Source: Archangiaceae bacterium (GTDB lineage Bacteria > Myxococcota > Myxococcia > Myxococcales > Myxococcaceae). Taken from it: a stretch of 57,962 nucleotides of DNA. Of the stretch, positions 44,536-53,790 are shown piece after piece. Position 1 is the stretch's first letter. Every line of letters begins with the position of its first letter. The stretch is taken from contig JAACJQ010000229.1 in NCBI GenBank assembly GCA_016879935.1, positions 1 to 57,962 of the forward strand, written 5' to 3'. The position numbers and the translations under genes are program-made. The notes beneath the pieces were generated by a model. That model was not told the DNA's origin. It made no database searches and saw only the letters and a list, made by a program, of their open reading frames with translations.

Positions 44536-44928
44536 TCAGGGCTCTTCGTAGGTGGGGTGCAGGTACTTGCGGAGCTTCTTGTTCACGTAGCTCTGCGCCG
44601 CCGACGCCAGCATCGTGCCCGGGTCGTAGGCCATGGCGAACACGGCCTTCTCTTGCACGTTGAAGACCGCTTTGATCTCGACGCCCCAGACACTCCCGGT
44701 GAGGAAGACGCGGTCGCCGTGCCACTCACTGTGAATGCTGAAGCGGCGCGCCCAGTACTCGAGCAGGTAGCCGATGCGCTCGCGGGCGACCGAGCGTTCG
44801 AACGCGTGGCCAACCGTCATCTTGATGGCGGTCGAAGCATCGAGCGTGAACGGTTCGGCTGACGGCTCTTCCGTCCCAGCGAGTGCCGTGGTCGCGAACA
44901 TCACGCTGAGGAGCAGCGCCCGATGCAT
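44536..44928 (-). CDS. Exported PHA-granule-region-like small protein
   Basis: A 130-residue protein with a signal peptide (MHRALLLSVMFATTALAG). The mature part, roughly TVGHAFERSVARERIGYLLE to VNKKLRKYLHP, resembles the polyhydroxyalkanoic-acid-system domain (PF09650-like): an early helix, a WxGDxxxLxG strand, then a C-terminal helix with K/R-rich end. Typical members of that family are cytoplasmic, so an exported copy is unusual. The resemblance is by eye. It sits 12 bp downstream of the oxygenase-like gene and 6 bp upstream of the helical-protein gene, suggesting a common transcript. Confidence 0.65.
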   Translation of the reverse strand: MHRALLLSVMFATTALAGTEEPSAEPFTLDASTAIKMTVGHAFERSVARERIGYLLEYWARRFSIHSEWHGDRVFLTGSVWGVEIKAVFNVQEKAVFAMAYDPGTMLASAAQSYVNKKLRKYLHPTYEEP

Positions 44929-44940
44929 CGTTCGACAACC

Positions 44941-45609
44941 CTAAACGGCCCGCCCCCTGATTTCCAAGCGTCGATAGTGTGTCGACTCGGAAAAGGTGGC
45001 GACCCGCCTCGGCCGCCGCTTCCAGAAGTTGATCGCGATGCCGATGCGCCAGCCCGGCTCCGTGGGCAGCCGCTTGAGCGGAATCTCGTTGCGCGCGTCG
45101 AGCACGCCATGCGTCAGCTTCGCGTCGAAGAAGGCAAACCGGTTGGGCCCAGGCTCGACGAAGTCGAAGTCGTCGGTGTCAGGCGCACACGCGGGCCGTG
45201 AAGGGTCGGCCTTCTGCTTCGTCACCGCCAGCAGCCCGCCAACGCTCTTCGTCACGTAGAGCAACGACGAGGTGTGGGGCGTGACGGTTCGACCCGTGTC
45301 GTCGAAGAGCGCGTTGTCGCGATCGACGTGGAAGTCGACCTTCACGTTCGAGGTGCGCATGCGCGAGAGCCACCACTCCACGCCCGTCACGCCTCGCCGC
45401 CGCTCTGGTGTGAGGTGCGGCAGCAGCTTCAGCACCGCCTGCTCCACGACGTTGGTGGGCGGCGTCGAGAGCTCGAACCAGAAGGTCGTCTGGTAGCTCT
45501 CGCGGAGCCGCTCCTCGCCGAGGGAGAGAATGCGTCGTCGCAACGTCGAGAACTGTGCGGCGGGGAGCGCCGGCTCGACGAGGGTGACGAACGGCGCGCG
45601 GGGCTTCAC
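44941..45609 (-). CDS. 2OG-Fe(II) oxygenase-like protein
   Basis: A 222-residue protein. The GTG at 45609 shares a GTGA with the phosphatase stop, and a longer open frame upstream is antisense-type noise. The segment VKVDFHVDRDN supplies an HxD pair (His94, Asp96). KLTHGVLD (His167) and GWRIGIAINFW (Arg188) complete the H-x-D...H...R pattern of 2-oxoglutarate/Fe(II) dioxygenases. It was not possible to place it in a named subfamily or to infer a substrate. Translational coupling with the phosphatase and tight spacing with two further genes indicate a functional unit. Confidence 0.7.
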   Translation of the reverse strand: MKPRAPFVTLVEPALPAAQFSTLRRRILSLGEERLRESYQTTFWFELSTPPTNVVEQAVLKLLPHLTPERRRGVTGVEWWLSRMRTSNVKVDFHVDRDNALFDDTGRTVTPHTSSLLYVTKSVGGLLAVTKQKADPSRPACAPDTDDFDFVEPGPNRFAFFDAKLTHGVLDARNEIPLKRLPTEPGWRIGIAINFWKRRPRRVATFSESTHYRRLEIRGRAV

Positions 45610-47222
45610 TTCGGCAGCGCGAGCAACTCGGAGAGCGCTCGCCCCTCGGTCATCGCGGGCGTGCCCAGCTCCATCAGCGCCGCTGCGGTGGGCGCGACGT
45701 CGACGGCCCGGGCCCACGAGGCCGAGATGCCCGGCTTCACGCCGCGGCCCCACAGGAGCAGCGGCACCTCGGAGTCGTACGCGTACGGCGTTCCGTGTGA
45801 GGTGCCTCGCGGCTCGCTCTCGAGCACGTTGAAGGGCTTGAGCAGCATCAGCACGTCGCCGCTGCGATCGGGGTGGAAGCCGAGCTGCAGCGCTTTCACG
45901 AACCCACCGGGATCGGGCGCGAAGAGATCGTCGCGCGAGACCGCGACCGCCACCTCGGGCAACGCACGGAGCTGCTCAGCCACCTGACGTCGCACCGTCG
46001 CGAGGTCGAGCTTCTTGTCGGCGATGACCTTCCAGTCGAGGTAGACGTCGGTCTCTTCGTTCGCGGCGATCACCTTCTCGACGCCGAGCTTCGCCTTGAG
46101 CGCGTCGTTCACCGCGCCAGTGAGCTGCGCGGGAGGCACGCGTTTTCCCTCGAGGCCCAGCGCCGCCCACTCTTCGGGAATCGCCGCACCGCCGTGATCG
46201 GCGGACATGATGACGACGACGTTGCCCTTGCCGACGGTGCGCTCGAGCGTCTGGAGCAGGTCGCCGATCGTCTTGTCGAGTCGCACCACCATGTCCTGCA
46301 TCTCCCACGAGGAGGGGCCGTACAGGTGATACGTGCGGTCGAACGGCGAGAAGCTGATCGACAAGAGATCGGGCACGTCGTCTTTGCCCAGCTGCTCCCC
46401 TTCGATGGCCGCCTTCGCGAACTCGACGAGCACGTCGTTCATCATCGGGCTCGACGCGAGCGCCGAGTACGACTGCGGGCCGGGAGAGGGAAGACCGCCA
46501 GAGAGCGGGTGGGGGAAGACGCGCGACATGCCGTACCAGTCGCTCTCGAAGGGCCGCTCGTCGTCGCCCTGGTAGTCCTTCGCGGGCGAGAGCAGCTCCC
46601 ACTTCTTCGCCTGGTACGCGTCGGCGAACTTCTTGTCGTTGTACGCCTGCACCCAGGTCGGCACCGCCTTGCGGTACCAGGTGCCGGTCACGAAGCGGCC
46701 GAGCTGCTCGTGAAACCACCACGCCTCACCGAGCCGGCCGGCCATCGCGATCGCCGCGCGCCCCTTGCCCGCGACGGCGATCGACTTGCCCTTCATCCAC
46801 GTCGAGGCGCGCACGCGATCGGAGAGCGTCTCGGCCAGCAGATGATCGGGTGAGACGTCGTCGTTGCCGAGCGGCGCCTCGAGCATCGGGTGGTTCGGGT
46901 CGACGAAGACAGGCTCGAGCTTGCCCGTCGCACGGTTGAAGACCTTGTTCGACACGATGCCGTGCCGCCACGGGTTGGCTCCGGTGACCAGCGTCGTGTG
47001 GCCGGCGGCCGTCACGCACTCGGCGTGCTCGTAGTGCAGCGAGGGCACGAAGGCGCCTTCGGCGATGAGCCGCGCCAGCCCTGCCTTCATGCGAGGCCGG
47101 TGCTTCAGGAAGACGTCGGTGCCCATCGCGTCGACGCTGATGAAGACAGTCAGGCGAGGGGGCTTCGCGAACGACGGGAGCGCCGCGAGGAGACAACAGA
47201 GCGCGAGGAGGCGGCTCATCAT
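45606..47222 (-). CDS. PafA-like alkaline phosphatase superfamily protein, exported
   Basis: A 538-residue exported hydrolase of the alkaline phosphatase superfamily, signal MMSRLLALCCLLAALPSFAK. The core has SVDAMGTDVFLKHR (metal ligand Asp31), HAECVTAAGHTTLVTGANPW with the probable nucleophile Thr71, SFSPFDRTYHLYG, and SADHGG. This pattern is that of PafA-type phosphate-irrepressible phosphatases and related phosphodiesterases. Both residual metal-binding blocks near the C-terminus (TSHGTPYAYDSEVPLLLWG) are present. It heads the leftward four-gene operon. Periplasmic phosphate release is the likely role, substrate unknown. Confidence 0.87.
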   Translation of the reverse strand: MMSRLLALCCLLAALPSFAKPPRLTVFISVDAMGTDVFLKHRPRMKAGLARLIAEGAFVPSLHYEHAECVTAAGHTTLVTGANPWRHGIVSNKVFNRATGKLEPVFVDPNHPMLEAPLGNDDVSPDHLLAETLSDRVRASTWMKGKSIAVAGKGRAAIAMAGRLGEAWWFHEQLGRFVTGTWYRKAVPTWVQAYNDKKFADAYQAKKWELLSPAKDYQGDDERPFESDWYGMSRVFPHPLSGGLPSPGPQSYSALASSPMMNDVLVEFAKAAIEGEQLGKDDVPDLLSISFSPFDRTYHLYGPSSWEMQDMVVRLDKTIGDLLQTLERTVGKGNVVVIMSADHGGAAIPEEWAALGLEGKRVPPAQLTGAVNDALKAKLGVEKVIAANEETDVYLDWKVIADKKLDLATVRRQVAEQLRALPEVAVAVSRDDLFAPDPGGFVKALQLGFHPDRSGDVLMLLKPFNVLESEPRGTSHGTPYAYDSEVPLLLWGRGVKPGISASWARAVDVAPTAAALMELGTPAMTEGRALSELLALPK

Positions 47223-47289
47223 GGGCCGCGAACAATGGTCGCTTTCTCCCGACCGGTCGAGCGAGATGATGCGCTAGACGCGGGCCGCG

Positions 47290-47709
47290 ATGCCCCCTCC
47301 GCAACCGACCTCACGCGTCGTCGAAGCCCGCACCCGCGTCATCTACGGCGACACCGATCAGATGGGCGTCGTCTACTACGCGAACTACTTCCGCTACTTC
47401 GAGCTCTCGCGCAGCGAGTTCTTCCGCTCGCTCGGAGGCAGCTACGTCGAGCTCGAGAAGCAGGGCTTCGGGCTGCCGGTCGTCGAGGCCAACGCCCGCT
47501 ATCGTTCGCCCGCGAAGTACGACGACGTCATTCTCATCGAGGTGAAGCTCGCCGAGCTCAAACGCGCGTCGATGCGCTTCGAGTACGTGGTGCGGCGCGA
47601 AGCCAATCGAGACGAACTCGTGTCGGGTCACACCGTGCACGCCTGCATCGGCCCCGGGGGAAAACCAACTGGACTTCCCCCAGAGGTGATGCGACTGCTC
47701 AGCGCCTGA
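47290..47709 (+). CDS. Acyl-CoA thioesterase, YbgC/FadM type
   Basis: A 139-residue hot-dog thioesterase. YGDTDQMGVVYYANYFRYFE is the YbgC-type active-site block with the catalytic Asp. VVEANARYRSPAKYDDVILIE follows the usual pattern. The ATG at 47290 has no Shine-Dalgarno sequence; TAGACG lies 9 bp upstream and may be a -10 element of a very short-leader promoter. It precedes glpX by 27 bp. YbgC proteins work in acyl-CoA turnover and in the Tol-Pal region of many Gram-negatives; no tol genes are here. Confidence 0.92.
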   Translation: MPPPQPTSRVVEARTRVIYGDTDQMGVVYYANYFRYFELSRSEFFRSLGGSYVELEKQGFGLPVVEANARYRSPAKYDDVILIEVKLAELKRASMRFEYVVRREANRDELVSGHTVHACIGPGGKPTGLPPEVMRLLSA

Positions 47710-47736
47710 GCCGAGAAGAATTTCCCGGAGACCTCC

Positions 47737-48690
<954 letters not shown>

Positions 48691-48693
<3 letters not shown>

Positions 48694-48710
48694 TCCACCT
48701 GGATCAATTT
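48691..48710 (+). terminator. Weak stem-loop after glpX
   Basis: TGATCC-ACCT-GGATCA, followed by ATTT, starts within the glpX stop codon. The stem is only six bases and the T run is short, so it is at best a weak terminator or a transcript 3' end. Another palindrome (GCTGATCAGC) follows at 48715-48724. Confidence 0.25.
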
Positions 48711-48773
48711 CCCTGCTGATCAGCCCGGGGCTGGTACGCTCCGGCGCTCTCTCATTTCGGAGGTACTCCCCGC

Positions 48774-49202
48774 ATGCCTGGCGCGACCCGCTCGATCGTC
48801 TTCAACGCTCCCATCGAGAAGTGCTTCGAGATCATCTCGGACTACGAGCGCTACCCGGACTTTCTCCCCGAAGTGAGAAAGATCCGCACCTCGAACCGTC
48901 GCGGCAACGAAGTCGACGTGCACTACGAGGCCGAGGTCGTGAAGGTCATCAAGTACACGGTGCACAGGAAGGAAGAGAAGCCCAACCGCGTCAGCTGGTC
49001 GTTCATCGACGGCGAGTTCATGAAGGACAACAAGGGCGGCTGGGTGCTCGAAGACGCAGGCAATGGAACCACCAAGGGCACCTACAACATCGAAGTGACG
49101 GTGGGCCCGCTGGTGCCGAAGACGATTCTCAATGCCCTGGTCGACAGCCAGCTTCCGAAGCTCATGGAGAACTTCAAGAAGCGCATCGAAGCGTCGAAGT
49201 GA
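48774..49202 (+). CDS. SRPBCC (Coq10/RatA-like) family protein
   Basis: A 142-residue member of the START/SRPBCC fold, close to Coq10/RatA-type polyketide-cyclase-like proteins. The first strand and helix, SIVFNAPIEKCFEIISDYER, and YPDFLPEVRKIRT are characteristic. Upstream GGAGGT sets the ATG with 9-nt spacing. Members bind hydrophobic ligands such as quinones or interact with ribosomes, so function is unresolved. It follows glpX by 80 bp. Confidence 0.88.
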   Translation: MPGATRSIVFNAPIEKCFEIISDYERYPDFLPEVRKIRTSNRRGNEVDVHYEAEVVKVIKYTVHRKEEKPNRVSWSFIDGEFMKDNKGGWVLEDAGNGTTKGTYNIEVTVGPLVPKTILNALVDSQLPKLMENFKKRIEASK

Positions 49203-49291
49203 ACGTCACTGCAGCGGTCGGTGACTGAGTCAGGGAGGGCTGGGCTGGCGCATCCAGTGAAATCGGGTGGTTCGCGGTGCGTCAGCGTGGG

Positions 49292-49319
49292 TTGTGGGTG
49301 GTGCCGGGCCGGTTATCAT
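49292..49319 (+). promoter_or_regulatory. Candidate promoter for the small protein-HDAC unit
   Basis: TTGTGG (49292-49297), 16 bp and TATCAT (49314-49319) form the strongest-looking sigma-70 promoter in the window; the -10 matches consensus at five positions. It sits about 40 bp upstream of the 49360 ATG and follows a gap after the SRPBCC gene, implying an independent transcript. Confidence 0.5.
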
Positions 49320-49359
49320 TGCAGCAGCTTCACACGGCGGTTCGACGGGAGTCTCCAAC

Positions 49360-49548
49360 ATGCTCGACGGGTACATCATCGAAGAGCTGCGTCGCCGTGA
49401 AGCGGAGCGTCAGCGCCAGGAGCGACAGCGGCCGCAGGTCGAAATCCCGCTCCACCGCGACGACGACGACGCGACCGATCGCCGCTCGGAAAAAGACGAA
49501 CCCGCCAGCAACACCGAAGGCGGCAGCGTCGTCACCATCGACTTCTGA
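49360..49548 (+). CDS. Conserved-looking 62-residue acidic/basic small protein
   Basis: A 62-residue protein: MLDGYIIEELRRREAERQRQ leads a helix, followed by RPQVEIPLHRDDDDATD and a C-terminal VVTIDF. The helix carries an alternating Arg/Glu pattern and the middle is acidic. I recall similar YIIEELRRRE small proteins in other myxobacteria, but no function is known to me. A GGGAG sequence lies about 9 nt before the ATG, and a good promoter is placed just upstream, so it is likely expressed. The HDAC-family gene begins 9 bp later. Confidence 0.75.
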   Translation: MLDGYIIEELRRREAERQRQERQRPQVEIPLHRDDDDATDRRSEKDEPASNTEGGSVVTIDF

Positions 49549-49557
49549 CGGTCTTCA

Positions 49558-51306
49558 GTGCTCCCTCAAGGTCTGCGGCGCTGGTTCGATCGCGGTGCGC
49601 GGCTCAAGGTCTTCTACGACGAGGCGTACCGGCTTCCGCTGAGCGGCGTGGAGTCAGGGCCGGCGCACCTCGAGACGCGGCGCGCTGACGACGCGATTCA
49701 CTACCTGCTCGCCTCGGAGATCATCGCGGCCTCGGACGTGATCACCCCGCAGCCGGCGAGCTACGCCGATCTCGGCCGTGTTCACACCGACGAGTACCTG
49801 GAGTCGCTGCAGAAGGTCGAGACGATCGCCCACTTGTTCGCGGTCGACCCCTCCGACGTCTACGTCGACGAGGTGCTGCGCACCGTTCGCCTCGCCACGG
49901 GCGGAACCATTCAGGGCGCACGCCACGCGATCGAGCACACCTCGGCAGTGCTGAACACGTTGGGCGGCTTTCACCACGCGGCGCCTTCTCGCGGTGCCGG
50001 CTTCTGTGCCGTTCACGACGTCGCGGTCGCCATCGCGGTGCTGCGCTCCGACGGCTTCACCGGGCGCATCGCGGTACTCGATCTCGACTGTCACCCACCC
50101 GATGGAACCGCCGCGTGTCTGGGTCGTGACGCGTCGGTGTGGCTGGGCTCCATCTCGGGCACGTCGTGGGGGCCGCTCGAAGGAGTCGACGAGGTGCAGC
50201 TGCCCGAGGGCTCGGGTGACGACGTGTACCTCGAGGCACTCGAGAAGCTGCTGTCACGCGCGCCGAAGGTCGATTTTGCCTTCGTCCTCGCGGGCGGCGA
50301 CGTGCTGGCAGGTGATCGTCTGGGCACCCTCGGGCTCTCGCTCTCGGGCGTACGGCGGCGAGATCTTCGCGTGCTCGAGCACTTCGCCGAGCTGCCTCAG
50401 CTGTGGCTGCCTGCAGGCGGCTACACCTCGCACGCGTGGAAGGTGCTGGCTGGCTCGGGCCTGGTGCTGGCGAAGCACTCCGACGAGCCGATTCCCTCCG
50501 ACTTCGACCCGCTCGCGGCGCGCATGAAGGGCATCGCCCGCAGCATCAAGCCCGAGAATCTGGGCAGCGCGCCGCTCCTCTCGGAGGCCGACGTCGCCGA
50601 GGCGTTGGGCCTTCCCCGCAGCGGCCCTGCGCGGCTCGTCTCGTACTACACGCCCGAGGGCCTCGAATTCGCGCTCGAGAAGTACCGCGTCTTGCCGCTG
50701 GTGCGCCGCCTGGGCTTCGAGAACCTGCACGTCGTGATCGATCGCGCCGGTGCCTACGATCGCGCGCGCCTGCTGGGGCGTGACTCGACGACGGGTGGCA
50801 ACGTCGTGCTGGTCGAGCTCGAGGTCGAGCGACGCCGCGTGGGTGACGGCACCTTCTTGTTCGTGAACTGGTTGTCGCTGAGAAACCCGCGTGCGCGGTT
50901 CTCGGGCGTGCGGCCCCAGCTGCCCGGCCAGGAGGTGCCAGGTCTCGGGCTGGCGAAGGAGATGACCCACCTGCTCACGTTGATGGCGCACCGACTGCTG
51001 CTCGACGGCGTCGCCTTTCGCCCGTCGTGGTTCCACATGGCGTGGGCTGCGCGGCAGTCAGCGCGGTTCGTCAACTCCGCGAGGCAGGGCCGCTTCGAGG
51101 CGCTCTGCCGTGACGTGCGAGGCATCTCGCTGCTCGAGGCGACCCGTGCCGTGGCCGAAGGGCGCATGCTGCTCAACGGGCAGCCGTACGCGTGGGAAGC
51201 CGATGAGATGGTGCGCTGGCTCCACCCGCCCGACGACGAGGCCGACAAAGCGGCCATCGCCGAGGTGCGTGAGTCGAGTCACTTCACCCTGAAGCAGGTC
51301 AGTTGA
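49558..51306 (+). CDS. Histone deacetylase-family deacetylase with extra C-terminal domain
   Basis: A 582-residue protein. Residues about 15-315 are a class I/II HDAC/AcuC-type Zn deacetylase: GGFHHA (His139-140), VLDLDCHPPDGTAA (ligands Asp177, His179), LAGGDVLAGDRLG (Asp248) and LPAGGYTS (Tyr289). All catalytic and zinc-ligand positions are present. The remaining 270 residues (from about 315) form another domain that I do not recognise (HVVIDRAGAYDRARLL, NWLSLRNPRARFSGVRPQLP). The start is GTG at 49558. Bacterial homologues deacetylate acetyl-CoA synthetase, polyamines or small acetyl compounds. Its 3' end overlaps the convergent lipoprotein gene by 8 bp. Confidence 0.86.
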   Translation: MLPQGLRRWFDRGARLKVFYDEAYRLPLSGVESGPAHLETRRADDAIHYLLASEIIAASDVITPQPASYADLGRVHTDEYLESLQKVETIAHLFAVDPSDVYVDEVLRTVRLATGGTIQGARHAIEHTSAVLNTLGGFHHAAPSRGAGFCAVHDVAVAIAVLRSDGFTGRIAVLDLDCHPPDGTAACLGRDASVWLGSISGTSWGPLEGVDEVQLPEGSGDDVYLEALEKLLSRAPKVDFAFVLAGGDVLAGDRLGTLGLSLSGVRRRDLRVLEHFAELPQLWLPAGGYTSHAWKVLAGSGLVLAKHSDEPIPSDFDPLAARMKGIARSIKPENLGSAPLLSEADVAEALGLPRSGPARLVSYYTPEGLEFALEKYRVLPLVRRLGFENLHVVIDRAGAYDRARLLGRDSTTGGNVVLVELEVERRRVGDGTFLFVNWLSLRNPRARFSGVRPQLPGQEVPGLGLAKEMTHLLTLMAHRLLLDGVAFRPSWFHMAWAARQSARFVNSARQGRFEALCRDVRGISLLEATRAVAEGRMLLNGQPYAWEADEMVRWLHPPDDEADKAAIAEVRESSHFTLKQVS

Positions 51307-53734
51307 GGGTGGCGGTGAAGCTGTAGGTGCCCGACGACGAGCTGAAGCCGTCGACCCACAAGTAGTACGTGCCCGAGCTGAGCGACCGGCTGATGGGGCC
51401 GAACGACAGGTTGCCGCCCGTGCAGGTGAGTTCGGTCGCCGAGCTGCAGGTCGAGCTGGGCCCGGTCAGCGCGAGCACGGGCGTCGTGAAGCCGCTCCCG
51501 GGCGTCAAGGTGACGCTGAAGCTGCGCGTGCCGCTGACGGTGAAGGAGTAGACACGGTCGGGCCCGCTGCCACCGCACGAAGCCGAGGTGCGATCGCTGA
51601 TCGCAGAGGTCGTGGAGCCGCTCGCCGTCGCGGTGCCCGACGTGCCCGACGAGAACGACAGCGGAATCGGGTCGGTGCAGCTCTCGCCCGTCGCGACGGT
51701 GCCTCCGCTCAGTGTGACGGTCAGAGAGAACGTGCCTGAGGCTCCCGAAACGCCATCGACCCAGAGGTAGTAGGTGCCTGCGGAGAGCGACGTCGCGCTG
51801 AAGTTCACCGTCGAGCCGCTCGCCGTGCCCGCGAGGCAGTCGAACTCCGAGGCCGTGCTGCAGCTGCTGCTGGGACCTTCCAGCATCAACGCACCGCGGA
51901 AGGTGCTCGACGGCGAGAGCACCGCCGACACCGACTGGCCGCTCGTGACGGTGAAGGAATAGACGACGTCTGGCCCGGTGACCGAGGTGCAGACGAGCGA
52001 CGAGGCGTTGTCGTTGACGCGCCCGACGGTCGTGCCCGAGACGGTCGCCGTGTTGCCGACGAAGGAGAGGGGCGTGGGCGCAGTGCACGACTCTCCGCCT
52101 GACGAGCCGCCGCTCAACGTCGCGCTCAACGTGAAGGTGCCCGCCCCTGCGCCCGAGACCGAATCGACCCAGAGGAAGTAGGTGCCCGCCGTGAGCGTCG
52201 TCGAGGGAATGCTCGCGCTCGAGCCACCCGTCGTCGCCGCGTTGCACGTCGTCTGCGTCGCCGAGCTGCACGCGGTGCCCTGCATGAGCGTGAGAATCGG
52301 GCGCCACGTCGAGCCCGGGGTGACCGAGGCGCTGAAGACCTGCCCGGCGGTCGCGGTGAAGGAATAGACGACGTCGGCGCTGCTGGTCGCGCAGGTCGAG
52401 ACCTGATCGTTCGCCGCGCCGCTGACGGTGCTCGAAGCAGACGCCGAGCCACCCGTGAAGACGAGCGGAACTGCGGTGGAGCAGGTGTCTCCGGCGATAC
52501 CCGCGGTCTGCGTCGTGACGGTCATGCTGAAGTTGCCCGTACCGACGCCGACGTTCTTCACGACGAGGTAGTAGGTGCCCGACGCGAGGCTCGTGGCGGT
52601 GAGGGTGGCCGAGGCGCTCGTCGTCGCCGACTCACCACAGATGATCTCACTCGCGCTCGCGCACGAAGCGATGGTGGTGGGCCCGAGGAGCATCACGCTC
52701 GCGAGCGAACCCGACGAGGGCGCGACCGTCGCAGTCAGCGAGGCTGTCGTGGTGGGGAGCGTGAGCCGGTAGTACCGGTCGGGGCCCGCGGCCGTGCACG
52801 AGGTCGTCGTCACGTTCTGCATGTACCCGTCGGTCGATGCGGTCACGGTGGTGGAGCCGCTCGTCAGCGTCAGCACCTCGGCGCTGTTGCAGTCGTCACC
52901 TACCATCGGAGTGGGCGTCGAGAGGGTCACGGTCGCGGTGAAGGTTCCGGTCGCGGTGGCGCTCAGCGCGTCGACGATCAGCCGGTAGCTCCCAGGCTGC
53001 AGGTTGACGGGCGTGCTCGTCGCAGTGCCGCTCTGGCAGCGCAGCTCGGTGGTGCAGTCGTCGCGCCGCAGGTAGCCGACAGGAGTGCTGCTGCCCCCGA
53101 TGCTGGTGATGCTGAAGCTCACGTCGGACGACTGGGCGACCACGAACGTGAAGGCGATGTCCTTGCCGGCGCCGCCGCAGGTTCCCGACGAGTCATCGTT
53201 CGCCGACGTCAGAGAGCCCGTCGCGGTGAACTGGGTCGAGCTGATGGGCGTCATCGCGATCGCCGTGGCGCAGGTGTCGCCAGCAACTGCGCTCCCGCCA
53301 CCGACGCCCGTGCCGCCGCCGACGCCCGTGCCACCGCCGACACCCGTACCGCCGCCGACACCCGTGCCGCCGCCGACGCCCGTGCCGCCGCCGACGCCCG
53401 TGCCGCCGCCGACACCTGTGCCGCCGCCGACGCCCGTACCGCCGCCGACGCCAGTGCCACCACCCGTCGCGAAGCCGCCTCCGACGCCGCTGCTGCCGCC
53501 TCCCGTGCCGCCGAAGCTGCTCATGCACGAACCGAAGGAGCACGACTCGGTGACCGAGCAGGACTTGCAGACGGCTCCGCTCTTTCCGCAGGCGTTCGAC
53601 TGCGAGCCGAGCTGGCAGACGCCAGACGCATCACAACACCCGGTGCACGTGGTGGCGCAGGGCGGCTTCGTCGGGCAGGCCGTGATGAGGAGCAGGGCGG
53701 CCGACGCAAACAGTGGAAAGGTGAAGGAGCGCAT
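51299..53734 (-). CDS. Lipoprotein with Gly-Val-Gly-Thr minisatellite and five PPC-like repeats
   Basis: An 811-residue surface lipoprotein, signal MRSFTFPLFASAALLLITAC (Cys20). A small Cys-rich segment (CATTCTGCCDASGVC, then CGKSGAVCKSC) follows. A GGGTGV repeat linker runs from about residues 75 to 145. Five beta-sandwich repeats of about 120 residues resemble pre-peptidase C-terminal domains; the starts are recognisable by GDTC/GDDC/GESC and most end near FTATV/TLSGG. Each repeat has a Cys pair. No catalytic domain was found, so the repeats themselves may be ligand-binding. The gene is convergent with the HDAC gene and divergent from osmC. Confidence 0.85.
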   Translation of the reverse strand: MRSFTFPLFASAALLLITACPTKPPCATTCTGCCDASGVCQLGSQSNACGKSGAVCKSCSVTESCSFGSCMSSFGGTGGGSSGVGGGFATGGGTGVGGGTGVGGGTGVGGGTGVGGGTGVGGGTGVGGGTGVGGGTGVGGGTGVGGGSAVAGDTCATAIAMTPISSTQFTATGSLTSANDDSSGTCGGAGKDIAFTFVVAQSSDVSFSITSIGGSSTPVGYLRRDDCTTELRCQSGTATSTPVNLQPGSYRLIVDALSATATGTFTATVTLSTPTPMVGDDCNSAEVLTLTSGSTTVTASTDGYMQNVTTTSCTAAGPDRYYRLTLPTTTASLTATVAPSSGSLASVMLLGPTTIASCASASEIICGESATTSASATLTATSLASGTYYLVVKNVGVGTGNFSMTVTTQTAGIAGDTCSTAVPLVFTGGSASASSTVSGAANDQVSTCATSSADVVYSFTATAGQVFSASVTPGSTWRPILTLMQGTACSSATQTTCNAATTGGSSASIPSTTLTAGTYFLWVDSVSGAGAGTFTLSATLSGGSSGGESCTAPTPLSFVGNTATVSGTTVGRVNDNASSLVCTSVTGPDVVYSFTVTSGQSVSAVLSPSSTFRGALMLEGPSSSCSTASEFDCLAGTASGSTVNFSATSLSAGTYYLWVDGVSGASGTFSLTVTLSGGTVATGESCTDPIPLSFSSGTSGTATASGSTTSAISDRTSASCGGSGPDRVYSFTVSGTRSFSVTLTPGSGFTTPVLALTGPSSTCSSATELTCTGGNLSFGPISRSLSSGTYYLWVDGFSSSSGTYSFTATLN
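53301..53462. repeat. Coding minisatellite, nine copies of an 18-bp unit
   Basis: Nine head-to-tail copies of an 18-bp unit (CCGACGCCCGTGCCGCCG with 0-4 changes) fill 53301-53462. On the minus strand each codes for the six residues Gly-Gly-Gly-Thr-Gly-Val. Most differences are third-position changes, so the protein repeat is perfect. Copy number could vary by slippage without breaking the frame. Confidence 0.92.
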
Positions 53735-53790
53735 GGTTTTGGGGTGTGACCCTCGGCTGGGGGGCGCTGTGCAACGAATGGGAGGATCGT

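Noticed and set aside
53301-53462. Regular repeats that could be read as a CRISPR array
   Set aside because: 18-bp head-to-tail units with no unique spacers, inside a coding frame. It is a minisatellite.
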